A stretch of DNA of 64,000 nt from Hofstenia miamia (taxonomy: Eukaryota > Xenacoelomorpha > Acoela > Hofsteniidae), in the NCBI GenBank assembly GCA_900660155.1, contig CABFPE010000032.1:458771-522770 (forward strand). The letters run 5' to 3'. The position numbers and the translations under genes are program-made. Of this stretch, positions 12,240 to 23,229 are shown piece by piece (the stretch's first letter is position 1; each line of letters begins with the position of its first letter). The notes beneath the pieces are model-generated. The model did no database searches, had not been told where the DNA came from, and saw only the letters and a program-made list of their open reading frames with translations.

Positions 12240-13080
12240 CAAGATTGTCTGGGAAAAAAGAACTATGACTGTCCAGAAAATAAATTTTCAGCAACATATT
12301 AACATTTCTGTGATCTGAAAGTCATTCGATCGATAGCTGCCAAGAAAATTTTGCTTTACGTTGATAATGGTGACCCATGCTCGCAACTCACTCTGACTAA
12401 GAACAGATTTAAACTTCTTATTCTTCATTAGTTTGACAATATCGGGTCCAACGAGGATTCCTTCACTTATTTTTGCACTTGAAAATCGTGGAAAGAGTTC
12501 GTGCAATACTTTTTTAGTTTCATTATTGTCTTTCAAAGCTTTGATGAAGTTTTTCACAATTCCAAGTAAAATATGCAGACGCTGAAGCAATATACGTTGT
12601 TTATGGACCAATGGCGTTTGCTTAATATTTTTTTCACGAATGATAAATACGTTCCTTAATGGCCAGTCTGATCAAACATGGCGTTGGGATTGAAACCGTC
12701 TAACCCATAGACACAAAAAGCACCCATGTTTTACATAGCCTAGTTGAATTCCAGTCAATAAGGCAATAATTTTTAAATCTCCAACATTCCATTGGTATCT
12801 CTCATAATGAATCAGTTGCAACATAGATTTGATCACTTCGTAGCTTTCTTTGCTGCCTAGAATAGACCACTGGAACTGCAGGAAGCTGATTGGCTGTATG
12901 AAGAAAGACTTTCATACTAGACTTTGAGCCCTCAAGAAATAGCCACCAATCGGTCCTTATATTTGAATTTATTCCAATTGCTTGAATCAATCCATTGATG
13001 TCAGAGCAATAAACCATTTTCCACGTTTCATTGAAAGAGAAGTATAGAACATATTTTTTTTCACGATGCCTGTACACTGT
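12240..13080 (-). pseudogene. Remnant of a widespread transposon-associated ORF
   Basis: On the minus strand 13077-12802 reads TDWWLFLEGSKSSMKVFLHT and PAVPVVYS, and 12611-12288 reads LQRLHILLGIVKNFIKAL, FPRFSSAKISEGILVGPDI and AWVTIINVKQNFLGSYRSND. This order resembles an uncharacterised protein family of invertebrates (W-LFIDSSK-SLKAVLLHNG ... LPPLHIKLGLMK-FVKAL ... AK--EGIF-GPQI ... NFLGN) that I know as repetitive and probably transposon-encoded. The part between them (12612-12800) is frame-shifted. I cannot assign a biochemical role. Start and normal end are missing. Confidence 0.55.
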
Positions 13081-13239
13081 AATTTGGGTATCTGGCTTTA
13101 GAACGCCATAAGTTTTAGTAACCTAGACATCATTTATGAATATTTGCAGTAAAAACAAATTGGACTATAATAGTATTTTTCAAGGATTAAGAAGAATTTC
13201 TTAGCATGTATTAATGTTAAAACTAATGAATTAAATTCT

Positions 13240-14260
13240 GCAATAGTGGAATTGCCAAAGCGCAAAACAAGCTCAAAAAAGCCTATAAACCAAAAATTAT
13301 ATTAAAAAGCAAATTTCTACATCAAAAAGATTGGTCATTAAACAATAAGGAATGTAAAACTCTTATCAGTAATATTGAAAAAACCATTAACAATATTGAA
13401 AATGAAAATGAACATTTTGTTCAACAACTTAGTGTCACTACCAATAATGACATTATATTATTCTGTGAATCTGAAAAGAAAATAAATGTAATCGAAAGAG
13501 AACTTACAAAAATAAATAATGTAACTATTAAAAAATCTACAAAATTTTTACCCAAATTAAAATTATCGAGCACTCCTTTATATAAAGAAACTGAAAATTG
13601 TGATTTGTTTATCAAAAGGATGTTTGATAGCAACAGCACACTTCTAAAAAATTTAAGGAAGAGGATGTATCAGTTGTTTTTATTAAATCAAATAAGTTTA
13701 ACTCCATGGACATAATTATAAAAACAACGCCACAATTAAGAACAGTATTTATTACAAATAAAATTAAACAATACTAAAAATTAATGATCATCATTATATA
13801 AAGATGAGTTCGAAATGTGGGAAATATGGACATACATTAAAGACTTGTTTAAATGAAACATTTAACTGCATTTATTGTATAAATGAACATTTTTATAAAG
13901 ATTGCCCATTTAAAAAAATATAGAGAAACAATTTTGCATAAATTGCTCTAAGTCTGAAAAATTTAAAAACTAACCATCTACTCATAGTGCATTTAACAAA
14001 AATTGTCCAATTTTTAAGGAATAATTAGATATTACTTAATGAAAACAAAAATAGATGAATAGATAAGGATAATATAGTATCTTATAGTAATCTAGAAAAT
14101 AAATTAAATACCAACAAAAACAAATTAAAATTTGTGAATATTAATTTTCAAAGTATTACTAACAAATTTGATAAATTTTCTGATGTAATAAATAATTTTG
14201 ATTTAAATTTAATAATTGGAATAACTGAAACCTGGTTAACAAAGGAAGATAAATTACGGA
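13240..14260 (+). mobile_element. CR1/Jockey-like LINE 5' part: ORF1 zinc knuckles and APE start
   Basis: At 13804-13915 the plus strand gives MSSKCGKYGHTLKTC followed by CIYCINEHFYKDC, two zinc-knuckle-like clusters as in LINE ORF1 proteins. Lysine- and asparagine-rich open stretches at 13260-13700 precede it and could be the rest of ORF1. At 14120-14255, FVNINFQSITNKFDKF and then LIIGITETWLTKED match the start of the APE endonuclease (N-RS--NK-D-L ... DI-GITETWL). The sequence then switches abruptly at about 14262 into a different LINE family. Confidence 0.7.
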
Positions 14261-14261
14261 A

Positions 14262-15819
14262 AGGTTGAGGTTTAGGCGAGGCATATTCCAGGGAGACAGC
14301 TTAGCACCACTACTGTTTGTAATTAGCTTAATCCCCATCACAGAAAAGACAGGTATAGGGTACACGTTGGAGAAGAATGGTAGAGCAGTGAGTCATCTGT
14401 GGTACATGGACGACCTGAAGATGTATGCTAGTTCAAGGAAGATGTTGCAGAATCAAGTGGAGACATTGGAGAAGGCAAGCAGAGATTCTGGTTTGGAAAT
14501 TGGATTAGGAAAGTGTGCGATGGTGACAATGAGCAGAGGCAACTGTATAGATGGAGATGGTTTGAGGACGAGCAGTGGGGATAAGATTGAGTAAGTCAAA
14601 GAGGGGCACAAGTACTTAGGTGTGATAAAGAAAGATAGAACAGATCATGAGGAAATGAAGACGAGGTTAAGAAAAGAATAAAAGAGAAGAATAAGGAAAG
14701 TACTACAGAAGTCAGCATTAAATGGGCAGAATAGTATAAAGGCAATTAATACATGGGCTAAAGGAATATGTAGAAGAGCAACCTAAGGGGTTCGTACTGG
14801 AGGTCACTAAGGAGTTAAGGAAGATAAGAACTGAGAGTGAAGGAAAGAAGGTATACCAGAGTAGGATGGAATCAGAGAGACAAACAAGGTAGAGGCAGAA
14901 GGCAATGCATGGAGAATACTGGAGGAACACAGAAATGTGTGACAGCAAAAGGAGCAACAAGTGGTTAAAGAAGGCAGGACTAAAACGAGAAACACAAGCA
15001 CTGATAATGGCAGTACAGGAGCAAGCAATAAGAACAAACTGGGTNGACAGCTTAGCACCACTACTGTTTGTAATTAGCTTAATCCCCATCACAGAAAAGA
15101 CAGGTANAGTGGTTAAAGAAGGCAGGACTAAAACGAGAAACACAAGCACTGATAATGGCAGTACAGGAGCAAGCAATAAGAACAAACTGGGTTAAGAAGC
15201 ATATAGACAGAAGAGTAGAAGTAAGTGATAAGTGTAGGCTATGCAAGAAAGAGGCGGAGAAAGTAGATCATCTGATAGCAGAGTGTGAGAAGTTGGCACA
15301 GAATGAGTATAAGTTCAGGGATGACAAGGTGGGAAGAATAGTACACTGGAGTTTGAGCAAGCAGCATGGGTTAGATTCAGGAGACAAGTGGTATGAGCAC
15401 AGGCGTCATAGAAAATGAGAAGGTTAACATAATGTGGGACTTCAACATACAGACAAGCAAGGTGATAAAAGCATGGACGCCAGAAATAGTAGTAGTAGAC
15501 AAAGAGAAAAGATTGATAGATATAGCAGTACCAAAGGACAGAAACGTAGAAAGCAAGGAGAACGAGAAGATAGACAAGTACATGGAGTACATGGCAGAGG
15601 AAATAGAAAGGCTGTGGAAATTGAAGAAGGTTAAACTAGTCTCAGTGGTAGTAGGAGCACTAGGAGCAGTTAGTAAGTAGCATAAAAAGTACCTGAAGGA
15701 GTTGGGAGTACCAAAGTGGGGAGGGGCAGTAGCACGGAGGGCAGCATTGTTATGAACTGCTAGAGTCCTGAGGAAAGCTCTCAGACTCCCTGGGAACTGG
15801 TGAGTTCCCGAGCTGAAAG
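14262..15819 (+). mobile_element. Restriction-like-endonuclease LINE, copy 1 (fragmented)
   Basis: Codons 14265-14594 hold RT blocks RRGIFQGDSLAPLLFVIS and HLWYMDDLKMYA, with an intact YMDD. After 14594 the frame breaks. Later pieces contain a CCHC cluster, CRLCKKEAEKVDHLIAEC (about 15235-15288), and at 15480-15550 a PD-(D/E)XK-like block with VVVDKEKR...IDIAVPKDRNV, where the first acidic position is PE rather than PD. RT followed by CCHC and a restriction-like endonuclease is the arrangement of the R2/R4/NeSL/Hero group. The stretch 15046-15106 between two single n characters is copied from 14293-14353 and is probably an assembly error. Confidence 0.85.
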
Positions 15820-15820
15820 N

Positions 15821-16678
15821 ATAGAACAGATCATGAGGAAATGAAGACGAGGTTAAGAAAAGAATAAAAGAGAAGAATAAGGAAAGTACTACAGAAGTCA
15901 GCATTAAATGGGCAGAATAGTATAAAGGCAATTAATACATGGGCTAAAGGAATATGTAGAAGAGCAACCTAAGGGGTTCGTACTGGAGGTCACTAAGGAG
16001 TTAAGGAAGATAAGAACTGAGAGTGAAGGAAAGAAGGTATACCAGAGTAGGATGGAATCAGAGAGACAAACAAGGTAGAGGCAGAAGGCAATGCATGGAG
16101 AATACTGGAGGAACACAGAAATGTGTGACAGCAAAAGGAGCAACAAGTGGTTAAAGAAGGCAGGACTAAAACGAGAAACACAAGCACTGATAATGGCAGT
16201 ACAGGAGCAAGCAATAAGAACAAACTGGGTTAAGAAGCATATAGACAGAAGAGTAGAAGTAAGTGATAAGTGTAGGCTATGCAAGAAAGAGGCGGAGAAA
16301 GTAGATCATCTGATAGCAGGGTGTGAGAAATTGGCGCAGAATGAATATAAGTTCAAGCATGAGAAGGTGGGAAGAATAGTACACTGGAGTTTGAGCAAGC
16401 AGCATGGGTTAGATTCAGGAGACAAGTGGTATGAGCACAGGGCGTCATAGAAAATGAGAAGGTTAACATAATGTGGGACTTCAACATACAGACAAGCAAG
16501 GTGATAGAAGCGCGGAGGCCAGACATAGTAGTAGTAGACAAAGAGAAAAGATTGGGAACAGTGATAGACATAGCAGTACCAAAGGACAGGAATGTAGAAA
16601 GCAAGGAGAAAGAGAAGATAGACAAGTACAGGAAGTTGGCAGAGGAAATAGATAGGCTGTGGAAATTGAAGAATGTTA
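15821..16678 (+). mobile_element. Restriction-like-endonuclease LINE, copy 2 (C-terminal part)
   Basis: The sequence after the n at 15820 matches 14635 onward, then runs without the artefact of copy 1. It gives the open segment 16091-16450 with the CCHC cluster, and 16471-16678 with RPDIVVVDKEKR and VIDIAVPKDRNV, a complete PD...D endonuclease core. It diverges from copy 1 at scattered positions after about 16318, so it is a distinct copy or allele rather than a pure duplicate. It runs into an N gap at 16679. Confidence 0.8.
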
Positions 16679-16696
16679 NNNNNNNNNNNNNNNNNN

Positions 16697-16731
<35 letters not shown>

Positions 16732-17450
16732 GCAATGCTGAAGGAGGCTCTAAAGAAGTCGAAGAACTGGAAGGCGCCAGGCAGAGATGAAGTACATGGG
16801 TATTGGCTGAAGAAGTTCACAAGTGTTCATGAGAGACTAGCAGTAGCATTGGAGGAGTGTGTAGTGAGTGGGTGCTCAGAGTGGATGGTAGTGAGAAAGA
16901 CACCCCATCACAGAAAGGTTAAAGGAGACAGGCATCAGCTATAAGTTGAATAATAATAATGATAGAGCAGTGAGTCACCTATGGCACATGGACGATTTGA
17001 AAATGTATACTAGCTCAAAGATGATATTGCAGAAGCAAGTGGAAAAATTGGAGAGGGCAATTAGAGAGTCTGGGTTGAAGTTTGGATTAGGAAAGTGTGC
17101 GGCAGTGATAATGACCAGAGGAAAGTATATAGATGGAGATGTTTGAGTACAAGCAGTGGGGATAAGATTGAGGAAGTCAATGAGGGAACAAATACTTAGA
17201 AGTGATAATGAAAAATAGAACAGATCATGAGGAAATGAAAACGAGGTTAAGAAAGGAATACAAAAGGAGAGTAAGGAGGGTACTATAGAAGTCAGCATTG
17301 AATGGGCAGAATAGTATAAAAGCAATTAATACATGGGCGATACCAGTGTTGAGATACTCAGCAGGAATAGCCAGGTGGGACATGAATGAGCTGAGAGAGC
17401 TAGACAGGAAGACAAGGAAATTACTAGCAGCAGAGAAGGCTTTCAACTTA
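16697..17450 (+). mobile_element. Restriction-like-endonuclease LINE, copy 3 (RT pieces)
   Basis: After a gap and an (ATA)n run, 16738-16944 reads MLKEALKKSKNWKAPGRDEV and HGYWLKKFTSVHERLAVALE, the N-terminal RT block of this family. At 16960-17146 follows HLWHMDDLKMYT, where the catalytic Tyr is His, then ESGLKFGLGKCA. At 17298-17450 is INTWAIPVLRYSAGI and LDRKTRKLLAAEKAFNLNF, where similarity stops. The segment between the first two blocks is deleted. Confidence 0.8.
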
Positions 17451-19440
17451 AATTTTAGAAGCCGTTGTTTTGCCATTTACACGTACGGTGCTAGTGTGTT
17501 TATGAGCAACATCCAAGTCCTCATTAATGTATTTGAGAACTCGGAAATAATCTCAAGAATTTCACAGTATGGAATCTCATTACAGAATTGATTAAATGCA
17601 GGAAATCACTTATCAAAAGCTTTTGAAATAATTAATGACACCATTGCTTATATTAACAAAGAAACTGCTGGCGAAATGCATTTGCAAACTTTGTAAACAC
17701 AAATCCATTGAAAGCCAAGAATATTTTTCTTCGGGGGTTTTACTCTTCTACTAAAAATCGACGAGATGCTGATATAAAAATAATTTTATAATTTTTGATC
17801 CCCAATGTTGACGAAAGCATAAATGCAATCATCTAAATTCTCCAAAATGCATTTTTACTTATTCAAGATAGCAAAAATAATTTTAAAGATTGTTAAAATG
17901 CCATCTAGCGAACAGACTATAATTCACATATGAATTCATCTAAGGGCACATTTTTAAATAAATAATTCAATCATTCTAAAAATAAATAATAAGAAAATTC
18001 TGAGAACAAATATCAATAATATATGCCTAATTGTTTGATAAACCATAATTAATAGAATTTAAACCATAATATAGAAGTTGTGTTTTTCATTGAAACATGA
18101 AAGTTATTATTAGTTTATGTTGAACTTTGTTTCCAAACAAAATTAAAAGACACTCATTTTTCGATGTTATGTTGTTCCAAAAAATCCTATTAAGTAGCAC
18201 TTGTAATTGGAAACATATAATGCAATTACTTATTTTTGAAATCAAAAAATTGTTCAAGAGAACTTACTTCAAATAATACTAAAATCCTGAAATAAATATT
18301 AATTTTCATTTCAAAAACTAGTATTTATCTATAGGAACTTTTATGAATCACACATTTAAAAAATTGATTGGGTTTCCAGTAATTAAATTGCAAGCCATTT
18401 TCAAAAGAATTCAACTAAAATGTTTTGAAAAAGATATTGGGGGAAACCTAAATTTTGTATAGCCATCATTGTCATAATAAACGTTTTCTCATATAATGCT
18501 TTTGACTTAAACTTTAGGTAGACATAGTATATGTCTTTGTTCGACTAGGCTTCGTTGCTTTTCATTTTTCAGCATTTTTGTGATAAAGTTATCAATTAAT
18601 TTACATGAAGTTAACAACAGAGCTGTACCCTTGTGCCTAATCTAGGAACGGGAATCTATTAGATTTTATCGAATACAAAGACAATTGCAGAAAATCTAGA
18701 TATTTGTTTGAAACATTAATGAATGTTCTGATAAGAAAAGCAATGAAAGTATCGCCAAAATAGATAGATCCAAAGAAAAACCTCTGTTTTTATATTGTGA
18801 TGAATACCTTTTGATAGTCAAGAAAAACGAAGACATACGTAAACATAGATGGACGCGGGTGTAATTTTTTATACCCACACTACACCGCAACGCATACGCA
18901 TGTCTGTTAGAAAAATTCACAAGTATAATAAATTCTGTAACAAAATAAAAATGTCCACCCGCTCCTCACCGCAATCCGCGTAGCATTTGAAATTCAGCAT
19001 CCCCACTGCACCGGTACGGATAAAACCGCAACCCGCGCGAATAAACCTGCTCCCTTTCCATCTTTGTTCATACATCGAAAGAGCAATAGTTAGAAGAGTA
19101 AAGCCATAACATCGTTGAATGTTCCTTACAAGTAGGAATCTATGGAGCCATGTGTGACAGCCTTAGCTTTAGACTTTTTGCTTTCTCGGCAATTACTTTT
19201 GTTGTAACTTAATTTTAAGTTAAGCTTAATTATAATCAACGTCAGATATAGAATTGGTGTAGTGCATCACTCTTTCGCTTTTCAATTAATATTCATTTTC
19301 AAAAAATCCTGCTTAAGCGGATTGTAACACTAGGAAACCATAAAGGATCGATTATTTTACCTTAAAGATAATGACATTTATATTATAAAATCAGTAATTG
19401 TGCGTCCCAACTTAGGATTGCACTCCGTGAATTCTGTTTT
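17451..19440. other. Intergenic; possible MITE at 18855-19060
   Basis: No gene is recognised. The GC-richer block 18855-19060 begins near gacgcgggtgtaatttttta and ends near ccgcaacccgcgcgaa, roughly inverted with respect to each other, which suggests a small non-autonomous DNA element. The inversion is imperfect and I did not find a target-site duplication. Confidence 0.4.
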
Positions 19441-19442
19441 TT

Positions 19443-19488
19443 CGTGGACTCCGAGAATAAAAACATGTTGTTATTCTCGGAGTCCGCG
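19443..19488. repeat. Perfect-stem hairpin
   Basis: Arms 19443-19460 and 19471-19488 are reverse complements over 18 bp with one mismatch, which would be G-U paired in one strand's RNA. The loop is the 10 bases 19461-19470. The stem core is ggactccgagaataa. It stands 205 bp upstream of a TATA box. It could be a small foldback element, a transposon end pair, or an RNA hairpin. Confidence 0.85.
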
Positions 19489-19692
19489 GTACTTTACGCT
19501 TTTGTTACCTTACGATATTCAATATTATGTTTTTAATTTAATTAAGAATCCTCTGTTATATATATGTGGCATATTATAAATGGCATATTCTCAAATTCAT
19601 TGATAAAATTTTATAAAATATATTTAGGAAATACTACTGGATTCTTAAAGAAACTATTTCATGAAATTGGCCAATTAAATTAGAGTTGTTTT

Positions 19693-19700
19693 TATATAAA
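19693..19700 (+). promoter_or_regulatory. TATA box candidate
   Basis: TATATAAA stands 38 bp before an ATG that opens a signal-peptide ORF. A TCAGA word near 19712, a possible initiator, lies slightly close to the TATA box. The sequence is AT-rich, so the match alone is weak; its position is what supports it. Confidence 0.45.
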
Positions 19701-19730
19701 CGCTACTCTCGTCAGAGCATTAATGTTAAA

Positions 19731-19922
19731 ATGGTTAAGCACTTAGTTTTGCACATATTGCTAACTTTATACATAGTTAGTATTATATCTTCTGCAAATC
19801 GCCTCTTCAAACCTCATTATCCAGCAGAGGAATTCGCTTACAAAGTTCAAAGACCTCGACAAAGTAATGAAGACCGCATGGTCGATTCAAAAAGAAGTTG
19901 GTATGTGTTTATTCCAGAATAA
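19731..19922 (+). CDS. Candidate small secreted peptide precursor, first coding exon
   Basis: The in-frame ATG at 19731 begins MVKHLVLHILLTLYIVSIIS, a short basic start followed by about 17 hydrophobic residues and small residues (SSA), as in a signal peptide. The rest is a polar stretch with RPRQSNEDRM and a dibasic KR at the end (DSKRSW). The ORF stops after 63 codons. A good 5' splice site, TTG|GTATGT, lies at about 19897-19903 just after KRS, so the coding exon may end there and the peptide continue in another exon that I cannot find. Dibasic site plus signal peptide fit a neuropeptide or hormone precursor, but no known peptide is recognised. A TATA box lies just upstream. It could still be a chance ORF. 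Confidence 0.45.
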   Translation: MVKHLVLHILLTLYIVSIISSANRLFKPHYPAEEFAYKVQRPRQSNEDRMVDSKRSWYVFIPE

Positions 19923-19929
19923 CATTCCT

Positions 19930-22530
19930 TCTAACAGATATGCATTTTGCATTGCAGTTTTTATCTGACATTTGTACATTTATGCATCACGTAATTTGTT
20001 GGAATAAATGCTTTTAACTGAATATTTCTTCCAAATTCTATACCTATGTTGATTTATAAAGAGTAAATATCATATAAAGCTATTACTATTTAAAGTTTGT
20101 GAATCGTAGCAATGTAATAAGGTTCATTCTTTAAAAATTCAATATTTCACAACAATACGCTAACAGAAAAATTGAATTAAATTCTTAACACAAATACTTA
20201 CAATATATAAACAAACTATCAATACATATAAGTGAGGGACGCCGATTTGATTATTAACAAATGAAACTAAAGGGACAAATTATATTATATTGGGAGAAAA
20301 CTAACAATTTATACCAACAAGTCACAATTTTAGCTTAAATATTTATAAAATATTTTCATTACATATATGTTTGCATTGAATCGCCAGTTTTAAATTTAAA
20401 CACTCAAACCGTTTTTCCCAAATTTTCAAACATTTTGTTTCATGCCAATGACGAAATATGGGCACATTTATTGGTGAGCGTGGAATGTTGGAAATTTGTA
20501 CTAACGTGTATATTATTGTGCCAGAAGTCCTGGAAAATGTTAACAATTTTTTAATTATAAATCCGATTTCTTAAAAAGACTCAATTACGACAGTGATAAT
20601 AATGTTATTGCACATAACAGCAAAATGCTTTCATTGATAAAGTAGTACAATTACCTAGGTATTGATTTTGTCAAATATAGAACAAAAGTTTAATGTACTC
20701 ATTGTATAACAGTATATAGATTAAATTTATAAAATGAGTCTTGGATATTTAGACAGTAAGTGAGCTATTTATGGGAATTAGCCTTTATTGGAATAGCATG
20801 CTTATCGAAACATTGGCTCATTTAAGTTTGGAATTATAATTTTGTGACAATCTATACCTTCCATGAGCATTCAGGAAGTGAATTAATTAACTCAAAATTT
20901 AATCTGAATTTTTATGTGTGGGTTCAGTAAGTAATCAAAAACGCATACTACTAAATATATAAATCAATGAAAACTGTGAATGATTATGCCGTAGAATGTC
21001 TAATAACTAATAAAAGGTAAATGTGAAAGAAACATAGATAAAGAGTTCAGTATGATGTTATTTACCTGAATCTTTGGATGATAAAAGGAGATATAATTCC
21101 ACCCATCAGTACATACAGTCTAAGAAGTATATTGCATCATTCGACGAACATTCTCTTGTACCACTACTGAATATCAAAGAATTTGACTAACTAAACATGC
21201 TCAATCTGCTGATGTGCCAATCTTCCACTAATCATTACAATTAAAGGTTTTTCTAATGGGTCCACCTCTTTGGTCATTAATATTTCTATTTTTGATAGAA
21301 TTTTTTTAAGTTTTCTTCATAAAACTATGCCATCAAAAACTATCTATCATGCTTTGTTCTTTGGTGATGCCTCCCAAATGGTTTTCCTTTGATTTGGCAT
21401 CTTTTCATCGGCTGCACTGGAGGAACGGAACTTGCTATTGTGTCAAAGTCAAAGTGAAAAAAGCTGCTTGCTGCAGTTATCACAAATTTTGTTTAGTACA
21501 GGAATGATATGTGGATGTACATAAGCTAATATTACTAACACTCTGTTATATCATAATTGACACATATCATCCAAAAGGCACCCCTCAAACTTAAGAATAG
21601 GCTGAGTGAATGTGCACTACATCCCGTGTGTTAGATAACATAGTGAAAAATGTTTTGGGAATCCGAAGCTTAACATAGTCTTACGAGCAACTGTGATTAG
21701 ATTTTTTGCAACACTTCAGTACAAGTTCCTTGAGAAATAGAAAACCTGAAAGTTATTTAGATGCAAAAAGCTTGCATATATCTGTGCGAAGATCGAGCAA
21801 CTGGTTGGGGTTGTGGATCAAGCTGAGAATTGCAAATGTGAGAAATAGACATCTAATTAAATAAATCAAGTAAGTAATTTGTGACTCCTTAAGATAAAAA
21901 TGTGCCAATGCCATAATTATATTATACGAATAATGGAACCTTTTTACTTTAATACCGGAAGAATCCAATATATTGGCCCATTTCTAAAATACATAGCGCA
22001 CTAGATATTTTCTATCAATAACTGGTTAAAAACTTTAATTTATGTAGGGTTCCACGTACATACAGACCATAATTAGCTGTTTATTATAAAAAAATGTGTA
22101 AAAGCATGATTTGTTTTTTAAATACATTACAGTAAGAGAAAAAATTAGATTGGAATATTGTTTGACCTACATAGAGAACAAAGCAGTAACACATATATAA
22201 AAATGAATAAATTCGTAACGGCTTATTGACAAATGTTTATGATATTGGTAAAATATTTCAAGACAAACGCTTCGTGACTAAAAAATGCACTGCTTTAACT
22301 GTGAGAACGTAATTGCTATTATTAAAGCTCTTCCATTTGGAAAATTCTTCCTCTGCATCAATTAATGAGAGATAAACAACTTGTTAAAAATTACTTTTCA
22401 AAATTCTGCTGTCATAACTGAACAATCAGTTTGGTACTTTAACCGAATAAAAAGCAAGGTTATTAAATTGTTTTCATGGAAAACGATTTTGAAATTATTT
22501 TATATTGCAATTGTTTTACATATTATATTA
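19930..22530. other. Intergenic, nothing recognised
   Basis: Short ORFs at 20343-20546 (-) and 21753-21968 (-) have no recognisable motif. No transposon domain, RNA gene or strong repeat was seen. Confidence 0.5.
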
Positions 22531-22536
22531 GTAGTC

Positions 22537-22539
<3 letters not shown>

Positions 22540-22595
<56 letters not shown>
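22540..22595. repeat. (TA)n microsatellite
   Basis: TA run of about 55 bases interrupted by one aaa, immediately before the terminus of a mariner-like element. Confidence 0.95.
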
Positions 22596-22598
<3 letters not shown>

Positions 22599-22960
22599 GG
22601 CCAAAAAAATGTTACCACTTTTAATCATACACAAGTTTTCAAAATGAACATTTATTCGAATTTCTCACTTTGTCTCTTGTTTCCTACACAGTTCAATAAT
22701 TGATGACATGTTCAATCCAGGCTCCTCTTCTGTGGATTACAGCTGCAACACGCACATTGAAGTTTGTGATGACATTGATGCAAAATCTGAATTCTGTAGG
22801 GAAGAGATGAAGGTCTGTGTTCAGTATGCGTCTAACAGTGGTCCTTGAGAAGGCAGTCTCCTGTGACAAACGTCTGGTTGATTTTCTTGGTGATTCCTCC
22901 AGACGCTGTCTCACGGTCTCCGTGTTAAGGTAACCCTTGGCACCTGAAAAATTACAACAT
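22596..22960 (-). mobile_element. Internally deleted mariner-family element
   Basis: The minus strand reads RQRLEESPRKSTRRLSQETA and FSRTTVRRILNTDLHLFP at 22914-22790, the helix-turn-helix DNA-binding part of an IS630/Tc1/mariner transposase. It jumps directly to FNVRVAAVIHRRGAWIEHVI, a transposase C terminus, so the whole DDE catalytic core is deleted. The left end is a (TA)n tract followed by gtgggccaaaaaaatgtta. The right end is not resolved. Such deletion derivatives are mobile only if a full-length relative supplies transposase. Confidence 0.65.
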
Positions 22961-23012
22961 TATATCGTTTTTATTTTGAAAAAACATGATTGCAATTCTA
23001 AAGTAGACATAT

Positions 23013-23033
23013 NTATATATATATATATATATA
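23013..23033. repeat. (TA)n tract with single n
   Basis: A TA run next to an n at 23013, probably an uncertain microsatellite length. Confidence 0.8.
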
Positions 23034-23094
23034 TGCAGTTGCCTAATTTTGACAAAGAATCAGTAAGCCAAAATATTTAATGTAGATATGCCCC

Positions 23095-23225
23095 TTTGTC
23101 GTTGAAGTCAGCTGGGCCGCATGGGGATCCCATGGAAATTTTCATGAGACGGAGTGGGGATTAAAATTCTGTCACGTAGACGAGCCTATCGCTACCACAC
23201 CACCCACATCTCTGAGCCAACATAG
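23095..23225 (-). mobile_element. Probable tRNA-derived SINE head
   Basis: The minus strand reads gggtggtgtggtagcgatag at 23210-23191, close to a Pol III A box, and gaattttaatcccc at 23168-23155, close to a B box, about 23 bases apart. The block is clearly GC-richer than its surroundings and has a body that continues to about 23095. No poly(A) or repeat tail was identified, and the B box deviates from GGTTCGANTCC. Confidence 0.5.
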
Positions 23226-23229
23226 ATTC

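Noticed and set aside
14718..16284. Several minus-strand hydrophobic ORFs (14718-15185, 15904-16284 and others)
   Set aside because: They are antisense shadows of the plus-strand LINE; the repeated sequence comes from repeated LINE copies.
22381..22703. ORFs rich in Tyr-Ile
   Set aside because: Translation of a (TA)n microsatellite.
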